Part shown: one piece after another, positions 1-11,474 of the stretch
How the letters are laid out: every line of letters starts with the position of its first letter
How positions within the stretch are numbered: position 1 is the stretch's first letter
Source: Escallonia rubra
Taxonomy: Eukaryota; Streptophyta; Magnoliopsida; Escalloniales; Escalloniaceae
Length of the DNA: 64,000 bases
Direction of reading: 5' to 3'
Assembly: GCA_033065855.1 (NCBI GenBank)
Contig: JAVXUO010002660.1
Location: forward strand, 62,001 to 126,000
Made by a program: the position numbers and the translations under genes
Notes under the pieces: generated by a model
Database searches by the model: none
What the model was told of the DNA's origin: nothing
The model's input: only the letters and a program-made list of their open reading frames with translations

Positions 1-604
1 GTATGCAGAATCATATGTATGCAGTACGTAGCTATGTTAAGATAACACATTCCTCTGTGACGAATTCGGTAACAATTTGGACTCGTTGTTCTGAGATATT
101 AGAGTGCACAGTGAAAGTTTAGTGGCTATAGTTTTGTTGTCTGTTGTAACGTGTGAGGGCTTATAGAGATTGGTTATCCCTGATGGCCTTGGTAGATGCA
201 AGTCACATGTGACTATCGCTTAACATTTTAATTCGCCTTAAGCTCGAGGTTAAGTTTACAATCGATAAGTAAATGGTGCAAAGGGTAGATTCCCTGGTAT
301 AGTATCAGCAAAGTGCAGTGCAAGCCTGTTGTATTAAAGGTTTATTCAATTCGTTGTATATGGAATTCGGAGCGGTGCAGACTTACCAGTGAGTTTTGTA
401 TTAGCTAAGTCACTGTTCGTGAAGTTCCGGATGGTTATGTTTATGTATATGTGGGACAGGAATCTGAGAGCGAAAGTCAGAGGTAACTCAGTTGCTATCT
501 GTCAGGTATTAGAATGGCGTAGCGGAAGCATAGTGCCTGGAGCTATGAGTGATAGGAAATCCGAGATCAAATTTCGAAGACAAAATTTTTATAAGGGGGG
601 AGAA
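1..604 (+). mobile_element. 3' internal non-coding region and PPT of a Ty3/gypsy element (family E, copy 1)
   Basis: This stretch has no credible coding frame. It aligns by eye with 62640-63306 near the other end of the window: both share a GACGAATTCGGTAACA block, a CACATGTGACT block and a GCGGAAGC block in the same order. It ends in a polypurine tract (593-604, AAGGGGGGAGAA) directly followed by TGTACTATCCCG, the start of an LTR. That order (non-coding 3' region, PPT, LTR) is the usual 3' end of a plant Ty3 element on the plus strand. The rest of the element lies to the left of the window. Confidence 0.8.
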
Positions 605-3185
605 TGTACTATCCCGTATTTTTTGGAGCTGTTTAAAATGATTTCGGTAACCCAAAAAAATGAAAGGGCGTTAATTTTGAGCAATGTTCGGTTATTAGTA
701 GAGAATGGAGGCTTAAAAAAATTTTAGACTTAAAATATAATTTTGATAACATTTGGGGTCATTTTGTAATTTTGGAAAAACTTTGCGGGCATAAATATAA
801 TTATTGTTTTAGTGGTGAAAAACAATAAAATAAGTGATGGTATATATTTTAAGTGATGGTATATATTTTAAGTGATGTTTGGTTAAATAAATAGAGATTA
901 GCATTTATGTGGGGCTTAAATATAATTCCACAAAGTTTGCGGATATTTTTGCAAATATGAAAACTTTGGGGGCTAAAATGCAATTTTGTGAAGTATGCAT
1001 TAATGTGTCGAGATCTTGGAGAAAATTGTTTTCGGGAGTGCCACCTCTTACTTAATCTAACATGACTAAGCTATTTTAATTATTTAATAATGTTAGATGG
1101 ATAAGGGGAAAATTTCGGGAGAAAGAGAAGAACAGAACAGTGGAAAGAAACAACAAAATAGTAGTAAGAAAGAAACATAGAGAAACAAGAAACAGGGTAG
1201 AGAGGGGAAGATAGAACAGAGAGCTCGGGAATAGAGAAGAAAAGAAAAGAGAAGGAAGAAAGAGGAAAGAAGCAAAACCAAAAAAAAAATGAGGAGAAGA
1301 AGAGCAGGATCTCACCAAAGAGAGAGATACAAGGGAAAAAAGAAAGAAGGGAGAAAGAGAAAGAGGAGGAAAAAAAATTGTGAAGGTACCCTTCCAATTT
1401 AGTGTGTGATTTTTTATGTTGGTGTGTGTGTGTTTTGTTATGTGCCTTTTACAGTGTGTGGGTTTTGGTGTGCAGGGGTTTTGGGTGTGGGTCATAGAAG
1501 TGTAGTTGTTGGTAATTGTATATATAAGGTGCATAAATGTTTATAATCTAGGTTGTATGAGGTTGTGTAAGGTTTGTGTGTGTGTGTTTTGTTTTTCAGG
1601 GTGTTAGTGTGTATCGTTGTGTGTGGGGGTCTCGTGTGTGTGTGTAAGTTTGATAATATGTGTGTAATTATGTGGGTATATAGTTGGTATGTGTGTGCTT
1701 TAGGTGTGTTAGAGCGTGTGGGTGTGGATGTATATAGGTGGGTTAAGTGGGTTGTGTGGTTAACTGGGAAAGAGGGCTGTCGGGAAGATGATGAAAAGTG
1801 ACCATTTTGGCGATATTAAGTATTGAACTCAAATTGTCGCTAAAGATAAATTTATCCCAACAGTTCTTTACGAATTTTTAAAATATATTTCGAAATTTAT
1901 TTGTACAAAATGTGAAACAGTAACCCCAATTATTTTTATGAGAAGTACACTCTGGAATGTTTTGGGAATTTGTAGTGTCCGCGAGGGATTCTAAATTAGG
2001 GTATCGATTAAGAAAAATTCTTGATTTAGTTGACATAAAAAATTAAGTTATTTTAATCTAAAAATTTTAGAGAAACCCAATTTTACTGATATGTTTCATC
2101 ACCTAAAATTTCGTGCCATTTTGAAGTCAATAACAATTTTTAGCCAAACCAGCTTCTGAACGCTCGGTCCGGACAACGGTTCAAAATTTTCAGGCAAAAA
2201 TTCACTTAAATACTTTTTTAGCTTGAAAATGACTTCAGGATGTTTAAATTAGTGTTTTAAGATGTTCTGGGGATTTTTTCGGTGCCAGAAACTCTCGGGG
2301 GTATTTTGGTAATTTTACCTAAAAATGGTATTTTGAGATAAACTCACATACAATAAGGTTGTTTGAGTGATTTTACTTGCAAGAAGGTTATTTTTGTGAT
2401 TCAAGTGTGAGAGGGGGTATTTTGATAATTTGCCACCCCGAGGGGGTATTTTGGTAATTTGAGGTAAGAAATGTATTTTAGGATAAATTCACATACAAGA
2501 AGGTTATTTTAGCGGTTTTACTCACCAGAAGGCCATTTTGGTGATTTAAGTCCGAGAGGGGCATTTTGGTAATTTACATACCGGGTGAGGGAGGTTCATT
2601 TTGGGAGTATGTGCGAGTTCTTATTAAGTTATAATATTGTACTGTAGTCTGTGTTCTAATGATTCGATTATTCCTTTTAAGGTAAAGCTACAGATTTTTC
2701 GGTTAGGATAATCAAGCAGCGAATCCAGGTAAGGGTTTCTATCTGAACCCTGGGTAAGGACCTTCGTCTGAATCCTTATTTTGATAACTCGTACTCATAA
2801 GTACTTCTTTGATTTACTTATGATTAATGTGGAACGTTGAATTATGTACTGATATCAGCATGTTATTACCCAGAAAACCCCAATATTGAACCTGAATCGA
2901 TTATTTGGAAATCTTGTTTATGCTCGCCTGTTATTGCATACTGCGCAAATTTGATAATTGTTGTGTCCGTTCTTCTTAATTGTTGTGCCTAAATTTGATA
3001 ACTATTCGCAATCGTTTTTTCTGTTTGTTTGTGATTATTCTGGAATTCCGAGTGATGACTTATTTTAGTATATTTATTGTTATTGAAATCCAAATTGATT
3101 TCGGTGATTTGAGGTTATGTTAATGCTCATTGATATTGTTGATTTTGTGTTGACTTGGAAACCGTTATGTGGGGAGGCATTATAA
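605..3185 (+). mobile_element. LTR of family E Ty3 element, copy 1 (3' LTR, far end truncated)
   Basis: It starts with TG right after the PPT. In order it holds an AT-rich start, a purine-rich GA tract (about 1090-1380), a GT-rich tract (1390-1780), and blocks resembling GGGGGTATTTTGGTAATTTTACC (2290-2600). The same order recurs in the other LTRs here, and LTR G (reverse strand, 51579-54612) matches its distal part, including AATCCAGGTAAGG. No CA end or TSD is visible where the sequence gives way to LINE-1 near 3185, so the end is probably lost in a rearrangement. Open frames on the minus strand at 1076-1534 only read the purine tract backwards. Confidence 0.7.
2296..2581 (+). repeat. Two-unit tandem repeat in LTR E1 (~142 bp each)
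   Basis: Units at about 2296-2437 and 2438-2581 both read: a G-run with TATTTTGGTAATTT, a stretch with TAAACTCACATACA or TAAATTCACATACA, AAGGTT, a second TTTT block, and a closing GAGAGGGG. They are diverged but collinear, so this is a local duplication of an LTR module. Confidence 0.6.
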
Positions 3186-3269
3186 GGCTACCCAAAATTA
3201 AGTTAGAAATAATCCTACCAGCAAGGATAGGATTGATAGGACCTATCGGATGCCACCAATCAAACCTCA

Positions 3270-4452
3270 GAGATATCTGACTGCCATCCCTAACAACATA
3301 TCGAGGGAAAGAGCGGATTACACCCCTAACCGTGAGAATCTTGCGCTACGAATGGTTACATTCACTGGGGCAAGAGATATCCCAAAAACTCATTTCAATC
3401 AGAATGTTGGACTTAACCCACCATAGCCAGATGGAATCCAACCTGAACGATATGATGGACCAAATGTGCCTAGAGATGGCAGCAACATTCCACACCTCAA
3501 TCTGCTTAATACCCTGGCCACCCTCATCCTCAGGACAACGTACGTCAGCCAAAGTCACCATGACCACCGTGGTACAGAGCCTCGTACCTATCCATAGGAA
3601 AGCTCGACATATTTTCTCCATCTCTAGAATCATTTTCTTTAGAAGGATACAAATTGAACTCGAATACACCTGGATAAGGAGCAACACTAATCTAATCAAG
3701 TGAACCCTACCAGCGTACGATAGGTAATTATACGTCAAACGCTTGGCTTTCTTCACGATTTGGTCAAGTAGAGGCTGGCAGTCCACTTTTTGCAAGCAAG
3801 TGGAGATCAGAGGACTCCCAGATACCGCATCTCTTAAGAAAGCCAAGACAAGAAGAGATCAAAGCCTTTGCGGTAGGCTCAACACCAAGGAAGAAAACAT
3901 GGCTCTTACTAGGATTGGAAATGAGTCCCAAAAACTGTTGGAGTACAGTGAGACCATGATTCAAGACCTAAACTGAATAAAGGTCACCCCGAAAAAAAAG
4001 CATGAGATCATCAGCAAAGGCAAGCTGAAAGATTCCATGCTTTCGGCACCTCAAGTGGTAGCAAAACTGACTACTACTACTAGCATATGCAACATCCCTA
4101 CAAGAAAATTCATGCATAAAACAAAAAGGTACGGGGGACATTGGATCCCCTTGCCTGATACCTTGCCTACTTAGAGAAAAACCATTAGATTCCCCGTTGA
4201 TGATGATCGAAAACCTCGTGGAAAAGACACAGACTTTGATTCATCTAATGACCGTGGGGGAAACCTAAGGCATATTAACACATCAAAGAGAAAATCACAA
4301 TGCAAACAATCATAGGCCTTCATCAAATCCACCTTAATGGCACATCTAGGAACCTTGAAATCATCCTGATGATAGTTACGCATCAACTCCTGAGACAAGA
4401 GGATATTATCTGCAATACTCCAAGAGGCAACGAAGGCCATCTGGGAAGAATG
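3270..4452 (-). pseudogene. LINE-1 ORF2, reverse transcriptase (main part) to C-terminal region
   Basis: Reading leftward from 4452, the frame opens with a plant L1 RT signature (AFVASWSIADNILLSQEL, then KVDLMKAYD; 4440-4171). The catalytic FADD is intact at about 4018-4006. The stretch 3846-3346 holds the usual region after the palm (GSPLIS, DCQPLLDQI, LSYAGRVHLI, AFLWIG, PEDEGGQGIKQI), and a decayed motif with FDWWHP follows near 3260. The frame shifts several times, for example between 4171 and 3964. The activity would have been RNA-templated DNA synthesis at a nicked target. Element A inserted just before the first motif. Confidence 0.88.
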
Positions 4453-4520
4453 AGTGATGTAATACCCTGAATATGCCTTAAATTAATCTAACTGTGAATT
4501 AGATTAATTGAGGATGTTAT

Positions 4521-6976
4521 TGTCACACCCCCCAGAAGGGGCGCAATGCTAAACAGGCTCTCTAACACATATACCTCAAGGATAAACAGAGCTTTACTAC
4601 AAAACCTCAAAAGAAACAGCGGAAGTATGCTTAAACATTACAGTCGTCCATAAGTGGAAAGACTGAACATAACAGTATATTACAGACCACCTCTCTTCTA
4701 TACAAATACTACACTCCAAAATAAAAGAAGAACAACTAAAACGTTGCTCACCCAGCGTAATACTCTTGAGTCTCCCCGAGGTAATCTTCTTCGTCCCTTG
4801 GCAAATACTCTGACTCCGAACCTAGAAAAAAATATCGGGAATGGGTCAACCTAATGGCTCAGTAGGGTATCCGGTGCTTTTAAGTCCAAACATGACTTGA
4901 TCATATTATGTATAGTTAGTATGAACATGCAAGTCACTTGAACAGATGATACCTACGTACTTAAGAATAATTTAACATATCGAGTAACACATGCAAGCAT
5001 CTGCTCACACTTGCCTTCAAAAGAAACGAGAATAACATATCGAGCAAGATTTGAAATCTTGTGGAACATATACGAGAATGACAAGCAAGACCTAAATATT
5101 AACTTGATCTCGCCAAGAATAACCAAACAGCACAAAAAGTTCAAGACAAATATAAGCCAAGTACGAGAATCTCAATATGCAAATATGCCCCTCATGCACG
5201 AGCCAACCTTCCCTGAGTGCGAGAGACTTTTCGTATCGCAACCAACTGATGTAGCGGGTTCGATAGAAGAAGTCCAATGTCATCATAGGCATGCCAATAA
5301 TTCCTTTCGAGAAGTAGTACGCATAGCTAGTGTGTACTATCAAGACATGAACGAGAACGAGAGCCCTGGCCGGATAACTTCCAATCCCGGTAAATAACAC
5401 CCTCAACTCACTTTTTTCCTCCTCCTTCACGTGATATGCATAATCATGTACAGATGTCAACATGAATTTCATCAAGTACCTCAAAAGAGGTTTAATCCCT
5501 TGTCGAGTCATATTTACCGTATTATCGACAATACATGCCAAACATGTAACCTAATCTCTAATGCACAAACTAATTCGGTAATCAAGCAAGAAATGATTTG
5601 AGGTTCTTCCTTAACTAACCTACTCCTATGTATACTTACATTATTATGTAGACATTTGAGTGTCCATTTAAGACCTGAAATTTTCCTAGTTATTCACCAT
5701 TAAGCCCAACTCGAAGGAACTACTAGTTTAGGGTACCTAATCTGCCTAGTATTTCAAATGGCAGCAGGAGTAGCCTGTACTCCGAAAATCATAAAACTTT
5801 AATTACAAGGCCTATACAGTCATACTCTATACTTATGAAAACTAGACTTGAGGATATGCATCCCAGTATTTTACTTGACATGAAAATATTATTTTAGGGT
5901 CATATTAAGCCCTTCCAAAGACAAACTTCAGAATCTGCCCAACAACAGTTTCACAAGATAGGTTCCAAGCCACGAATTGTAAACCATAGCAATAGTACTT
6001 AAAATAATCTTAAATTTGGTATGTATACTCTACACATGTATTATTATAACATATAAAATAATCAGGTCCATATATCAACTAAAGGTATATCTTTCTAAGC
6101 TCCAAAATTACTCTAATTCCATGACTGTACAGTTTCACAGAACAGGTTTCAAGCCACGAATTTTAAACCATAGTAATAGTGATTTAAATAATCTGAAATT
6201 GTGTGTGTATACTCTACACATGTATTAGTACAACATATAAAATAACCAAACCCATATCGCAACTAAAACCATACATTTCTAGGCACCAAAGTTATTTCAT
6301 TTTCATGACTGTTTTGCAGGTTTTGAACATATCTCTCTCTTAAGACCATTACAAGCAAGTTTATAAGTATTTCACTACTCATAATACTTCTCTAACATGC
6401 TTTAAAACCTAAAAGAACAAGATAACCTACCTTAAAGAATTTGTTTTAGGTCAAGCCAATTGAAGATAGTTGAGTCAAATCTCTCTCCTTTGTTCTTCCT
6501 TTTCTTATTCTCTTCTTCCTTTCTCTCTTTTCTTTTCTTCCTTGTTCTTTCTCTCTTTTCTTTTCCCACTCTTTCCCTTCTCTTTGTTTCTATTTTTGGC
6601 CGAAACTAGGTCTTGCAACCCCACCTTCTCTTTTGTTTCTAAGTTATCCACTTAACTTCTCTTTCCATTTTTTTTATTCTTTCCTTTGATTACTCACCAC
6701 CAAACATAGGTGGCACACCAAAAGCCTATTACTCCCACACCCTCTCACGTGACTCCTTATGGGTAACTTAGGGTATTTTAAAAGTGACCCCAAATTTTTG
6801 CATAATTACTTTTTAACCCTAAATTTTTACATAATTACATTTTGGGCCCACAACTTAGTTTCAATATTTATTTTATGTATACAAGTAATATAAAACAATC
6901 ATAATATTTTAATCAAATTTAAATATGTTTAAACTTAATAAAATGATTAGAAGTTAATTAAGATCGGGGCCTCACA
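4521..6976 (-). mobile_element. Solo LTR D inside the 5' LTR of element A
   Basis: It starts TGTCACACCCCCC and ends GGGGCCTCACA, with a perfect 5-bp duplication GTTAT at 4516-4520 and 6977-6981. LTR A resumes exactly after it. The pyrimidine-rich stretch 6470-6600 would be the usual GA-rich leader tract if read on the minus strand, so the LTR is taken as minus oriented (start TGTGAGGCCCCGATC). At 2456 bp with no internal domain it is a solo LTR left by recombination between two LTRs. The overlapping short open frames at 4654-5541 have no recognisable content. Confidence 0.88.
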
Positions 6977-7490
6977 GTTATTTTTATTAGTAGCAGTATT
7001 GTATTGATAATTAAGTAGTAAGAATTTAAATAAGGGGTTAGTTAGGCCTTGGGGCCAGATGCAATTTTATAAAAATGGTGGGGTCAGAAAATGTAATTAT
7101 GGAAAGTTGGCGTGCTAAATTGTAATTTTGGAAAACTTATGATTAGTGGCATGGAAAGGTCTCGTGAGGGGAGGGAAATTTAAATATATTTGGGCACCTC
7201 CTACGTAGAAAGAAGGTGACTAAGTACATTAAAAAAAATTGAACTTTGGAGAATTAAAGAGGAAAAAGAAAAATAGAATAGAGAAACAGAGACTCAGCAG
7301 AAAAGAGAAACAGGGGAAAAGAGGAAGAAGAAAAGAGAGAAAAAAGAGACAAAGGAGAAAGAAGATAGGAAGAAAGGAAAAAAAAACCTAAAGCCCTAAG
7401 AGTAAGCTTTCACTTTCCATTTTCAATTAAAGTTTTTATTGAATCAATTTAGAGGGATGTATACGGTATGCGTATGGGGTAACCTGACGT

Positions 7491-7511
7491 GGGGCGGGGG
7501 GGGGGGGGGGG
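7491..7511 (+). repeat. Poly-G run in 5' LTR of element A
   Basis: Four G, one C, then 16 consecutive G (7496-7511). The matching site in the 3' LTR (23087-23105) is an interrupted G-run, so the homopolymer grew or was collapsed here. It may form a G-quadruplex, and its exact length could be a sequencing error. Confidence 0.8.
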
Positions 7512-7705
7512 TTTGTGAATTGTGTGTGCTGCATGGGAGTTGGAGGGTGAAAGGGGAAGAGAGGGGCAGATGTGGAGGTTGCTATGGGGAATGGAGTGAT
7601 GTGTGAGAAGTGTGTGTTTTGTAGTGTGAAGTGTGCGTGTGTTGTGTGTTGTGTGTGCGTGGGGGAAGAACAATGTTGCTACGGTAGCAGTGTTGGTGTG
7701 TTTTG

Positions 7706-8338
7706 TGTGAGAACCTAACATTTCATATGCTTTGATTACATATTTAAGTATGATTAGATACATCACTCTATGTGAAAATGGTTATGATAAATTATGCATG
7801 ATAACTTATTTGAATGTATGTTTAAATTTTAAACACCATGAATTGAGTAAATTGTCTAAGAAGGTGAACGAAGTGCTAGAAATGGAAAAGAGTATTTGAT
7901 GCTTAGAAACTTTAAATGATCACTTGGAATGACAAAAACATTTTTAGAAGAGTTGGAAACGAAAAAGGTGAAAACTCCAGATGGGAGTAATCGGTTGTTG
8001 ACCGGACTGCCTATAAATTGTTTTTTCTTTTTGCACAGAATTGTGCCACCTTGTGCTTGTGACGTGTCAACACGTTATCGCGACACGTTGTGGTTCGATC
8101 CTCGTCGTGCTTTGAGCCTTGTCGTGCTTGCTAGGTGGCACAATCGTGTCTTCCTTCCTCGTGCTTAGAGCCTCGTCGTGCTTGATTTCTCCACCTCTTC
8201 ACCTCAACTTGACACCTCCTACTTGCTTCTAATTTGATTTAAAAGACCTAATTGACATGCTTGAATCTTCTTACCGCATTGTTTTAGAGAAAATTGCAAG
8301 AAAATCAACCAAACCTTACAAAATCTAGAATTAAGGCT
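7706..8338 (+). mobile_element. 5' LTR of element B (truncated)
   Basis: It matches 11475-12112 of the 3' LTR up to CTAGAATTAAG and then stops abruptly at coding sequence. About 633 of 1969 bp remain. It includes the repeated CTCGTCGTGCTT motif cluster (8100-8190). Confidence 0.88.
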
Positions 8339-8345
8339 GTGCAAT

Positions 8346-9571
8346 GATTGTGGGTGAGCATACGGTATATGCTGACTTGATTGTTTTGCCTATGAGAGGA
8401 TTTGATATATTGGTGGGAATGGATTGGTTATCATTTAATCGGGTATCACTAGATTGCTTTTATAAGGTTGTGACATTTTTTTTAGGGAGAATTATGTAAG
8501 TTCTAAGGTAAAAAGGATGGGGGTACGAATATTTGTCAGTTATTCGAGCAGAGAAGTTACTCTCTAGAGGTTGTATGGGATATTTAGCTTATATGGTGGA
8601 TAAGCCAAAAGAAAAGGTTAAAATAGAAGATGTACCAGTAGTAAATGAATTTGTGGATGTATTCCCTGAGGATGTAACAACATTACAGGTTGAGCAAGAA
8701 ATGGAATTTGTGATAGAACTGTTACCGGGAACAACCCCAATTTCAAAAGCGCCATATAGGATGGCTCCGACTGAATTGAGGGAGTTGAAGTCATAGTTAC
8801 AAGAATTACTGTATAAGGGGTTTATTCAACCTAGTGTATCACCATGGGGAGCCCCACTTTTATTTGTTAAAAAGAAAGATGGTACAATGAGGTTGTGTAT
8901 GGATTACCGACAGTTGATTAGAGTGACAATAAAAAATAAGTATCCACTACCACATCTAGATGATTTGTTTGATCAGTTGCAAGGGGTAGTGGTATTTTCT
9001 AAGTTAGACTTGAGATCTGGATACCATCAATTAAGGATAAGAGAGGAAGATATTCCAAAGACAGCTTTCCGTACTAAGTATGTACATTATGAATTTGTTG
9101 TCATGCCGTTTGGATTGACGAATGCTCATGCAGCCTTTATGGACTTATTGCATCGAATTTTTAAGGAGTTTTTAGATCAGTTTGTAGTAGTTTTTATTGA
9201 TGATATTTTGGTCTATTCAAAAAGTACAGAGGAGCATGAGCATCGTTAGAGGATTGTACTGCAAGTACTACGGAATAAGAAATTATATGCTAAGTTCACT
9301 AAATGTGAATTTTGGTTAAAGCAAGTGGCCTTCTTAGGTCAATATAGTGTCTGAAACGGGGATAACTGTTGACCCGTCTAAAATAGAAGTTGTTTTGAAT
9401 TGGCAAGTGCCAAAGAATGTAGCAGAAGTTAGAAGTTTCTTGGGACTGGCAGGGTATTATCGTCAATTTGCACAAGATTTTTCAAGGATAGCTGCACCAT
9501 TGTCCACATTGACTCGGAAGGAAATGGCATATCAGTTGACCGATAAGTGTGAGGCAAGTTTCAAGAGTTAA
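8346..9571 (+). pseudogene. Element B protease tail and reverse transcriptase
   Basis: The stretch starts in the C-terminal half of an aspartic protease (8346-8470, motif FDILVGMDWL). The active-site DSG part was deleted. RT follows: a substrate region at 8533-8796, [16 protein letters not shown] near 8840, MDYRQL (about 8900), [12 protein letters not shown] (about 9000), [12 protein letters not shown] (9100) and an intact catalytic FIDD at about 9196-9204. The thumb and connection region ([21 protein letters not shown]) is at 9347-9571. Stops lie at 8794 and 9247 and a frameshift near 9340. The role was to copy element RNA into DNA. The family is clear but this copy is inactive. Confidence 0.9.
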
Positions 9572-9573
9572 AA

Positions 9574-10137
9574 ATGAGATTAACTACAGCTCCAATTTTG
9601 ACTTTGCCGAGTGGAACTAAGAATTTTGTGGTGTACACCGATGCTTCAAAGGAAGGATTAGGCTGTGTTTTGATACAACATGGCAAAGTAGTGGCTTATG
9701 CTTCGAGAAAGTTGAAACCTTATGAACAGAATTATCCAACACATGATCTTGAGTTAGCAGTGATTATGTTTGCATTGCATAAGTGGAGGCATTATTTGTA
9801 TGGTGCTGAGTTTGAGATTTTCATTTATCATAAGAGTTTGAAATACCTATTTTCTAAGCGAGATTTGAATATGAGGCAGAGAAGGTGGATGGAAGTACTC
9901 AATGATTATCATTGTACGATTCAGTATTGCCCAGGAAAAGCCAATGTTGTTACGGATGCACTAAGTAGGAAGGTACAAGTTGTTAGCTTATTGGTGAAAG
10001 AGTGGAAGTTGATTGAGCAAGCTTGTTCATGGGAGTTATCTGTTACTGAGTCAGGAATTATTCTTGCTAATTCACAAGTGAAACTAGTGTTATTACAGAG
10101 AATCCAGGAGGAACATGAAAGAGATTTGGAGTTGTAG
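9574..10137 (+). pseudogene. Element B RNase H
   Basis: Typical Ty3 RNase H motifs are present in order: [13 protein letters not shown] (first Asp), [19 protein letters not shown] (Glu), and [20 protein letters not shown]. The last motif normally contains an Asp (TDHKSL); here the codon is TAT, giving Tyr. [12 protein letters not shown] closes the domain at about 9970. With a catalytic Asp lost the domain should be inactive. It runs on towards the integrase and is separated from RT by an in-frame stop at 9569. Confidence 0.88.
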
Positions 10138-10143
10138 AGAGAA

Positions 10144-11445
10144 GTGAAGGATAAAGATGGAACCTTTAAACCTGAGTTTTCTATGGATATTAATGGTGTT
10201 TTACGGTATAAAGACCCGTTAGTTGTGCCTAACAATGAAGAGTTGAAAGGAGAAATACTAAAAGAGGCCTATAAGTCAAAGTATACAATGCACCCAGGTG
10301 GAACAAATATGTATCGGGATTTGAAATGTAATTACTGGTGGAATAGCAAGAAAAGAGAAATAGCTGACTTTGTTTCAAGATGTATTGTACGTCAACAAGT
10401 AAAAATCGAACAATAAAGACTGGCGGGTCGATTGGAACCGTTATCGGTACCCGAATAGAAGTGCGACCATATAACAATGGATTTTGTTACAGGATTGCCA
10501 AGAACCCGTGATGGGCATGATTCGGTATGGGTGATTATGGATAGATTGACGAAATTTGCTCATTTCCTACTTGTACTTAAGACGTACTCATTGGATAAAT
10601 TAGCCCGAGTGTATGTACAAAAAAAGTTCGATTGCACAGAATACCAGTAAGTATTGTAAGTGATAGAGATCCAAAATTTACATCTCATTTCTGAAAAAGT
10701 TTGCAAAGTGCATTAGGTACATTTTTGAAATTTAGCACAGTATTTTATCCTCAGACTGATGGACAATCTGAGAGAACTATTCAAACGTTGGAGGATATGC
10801 TTCATGCATGTGTGATAGATTTCAAAGGAAGTTGGGATCAACATCTGGCATTGATTGAATTTGCTTATAATAATAGTTATTAGGCTAGTATCGGTATGGC
10901 GCCATATGAAGTTCTATATGGATGAAAGTGTCGCTCACCAATTTGTTGGAGTGAAGTCAAAGAAAGGAGTTTAATTGGGCCACAAATAGTTCAAGAGACC
11001 ACTGAAAAGATTCAGCAAATTCGGCAAAATATTTTGATTGTTCAAAGCCGACAGAAAAGTTGTGCTGATAAAAGACGAAGAGAGTTGGAATTTTCTGTAG
11101 GAGATTTTGTGTTTCCTTAGGTGTCGCCATTCAAAGGAATAAAGCGATTTGGAAAGAAAGACAAGTTGTCACCGAGATATATCGGCCCTTATGAAATATT
11201 GGATCATGTTGGGAATTTGGCATACAGAGTTGCCTTAGCTGTATCTTTGGAAGGAGTACATGATGTGTTCCATGTTTCTATATTGCGGAAGTATAACTTT
11301 GATGTGAAAGTTTTGAGGAACAAAAGTAGTCCGTTGGTCAAAGTTTTGTGACAAATCATGAAATGGAAGAAGCCACGTGATAAAAAGAGGATGATATGAG
11401 AGAAGATTATCTGCACCTATTTGGTAAGTTTAAGTTATGAATTTG
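10144..11445 (+). pseudogene. Element B integrase with GPY/F module and chromodomain-like tail
   Basis: A zinc-binding HHCC module lies at 10144-10416 (HPGG, CIVRQQVK); its last Cys is replaced by Arg. The catalytic core starts at 10477 with MDFVTGLP (Asp), followed by SDRDPKFTSHF near 10660 (second Asp) and [14 protein letters not shown] (Glu, about 10760). The GPY/F module is at 11121-11351 (RYIGPYEILDHVG, HDVFHVSILRKY). After it, 11355-11445 translates to MEEAT and DDMRE...YLHLF, the end of a plant chromodomain. Stops at 10414, 10881 and about 11118 disable it. The chromodomain tail supports a Tekay/Del chromovirus. Confidence 0.88.
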
Positions 11446-11474
11446 GGGACCAAATTATTTTAAAGAGTGAAGGA

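Noticed and set aside
389..727. 112-codon open frame on the plus strand
   Set aside because: It runs from non-coding 3' region through the PPT into the LTR start; no domain, and homologous DNA at 63050-63400 does not keep the frame.
1076..1534. Phe/Leu/Ser-rich open frames on the minus strand
   Set aside because: They read the purine-rich tract of an LTR backwards; composition artefact.
5011..5541. Overlapping 128- and 149-codon frames on both strands
   Set aside because: They lie in the middle of solo LTR D, overlap each other and contain no recognisable motif.
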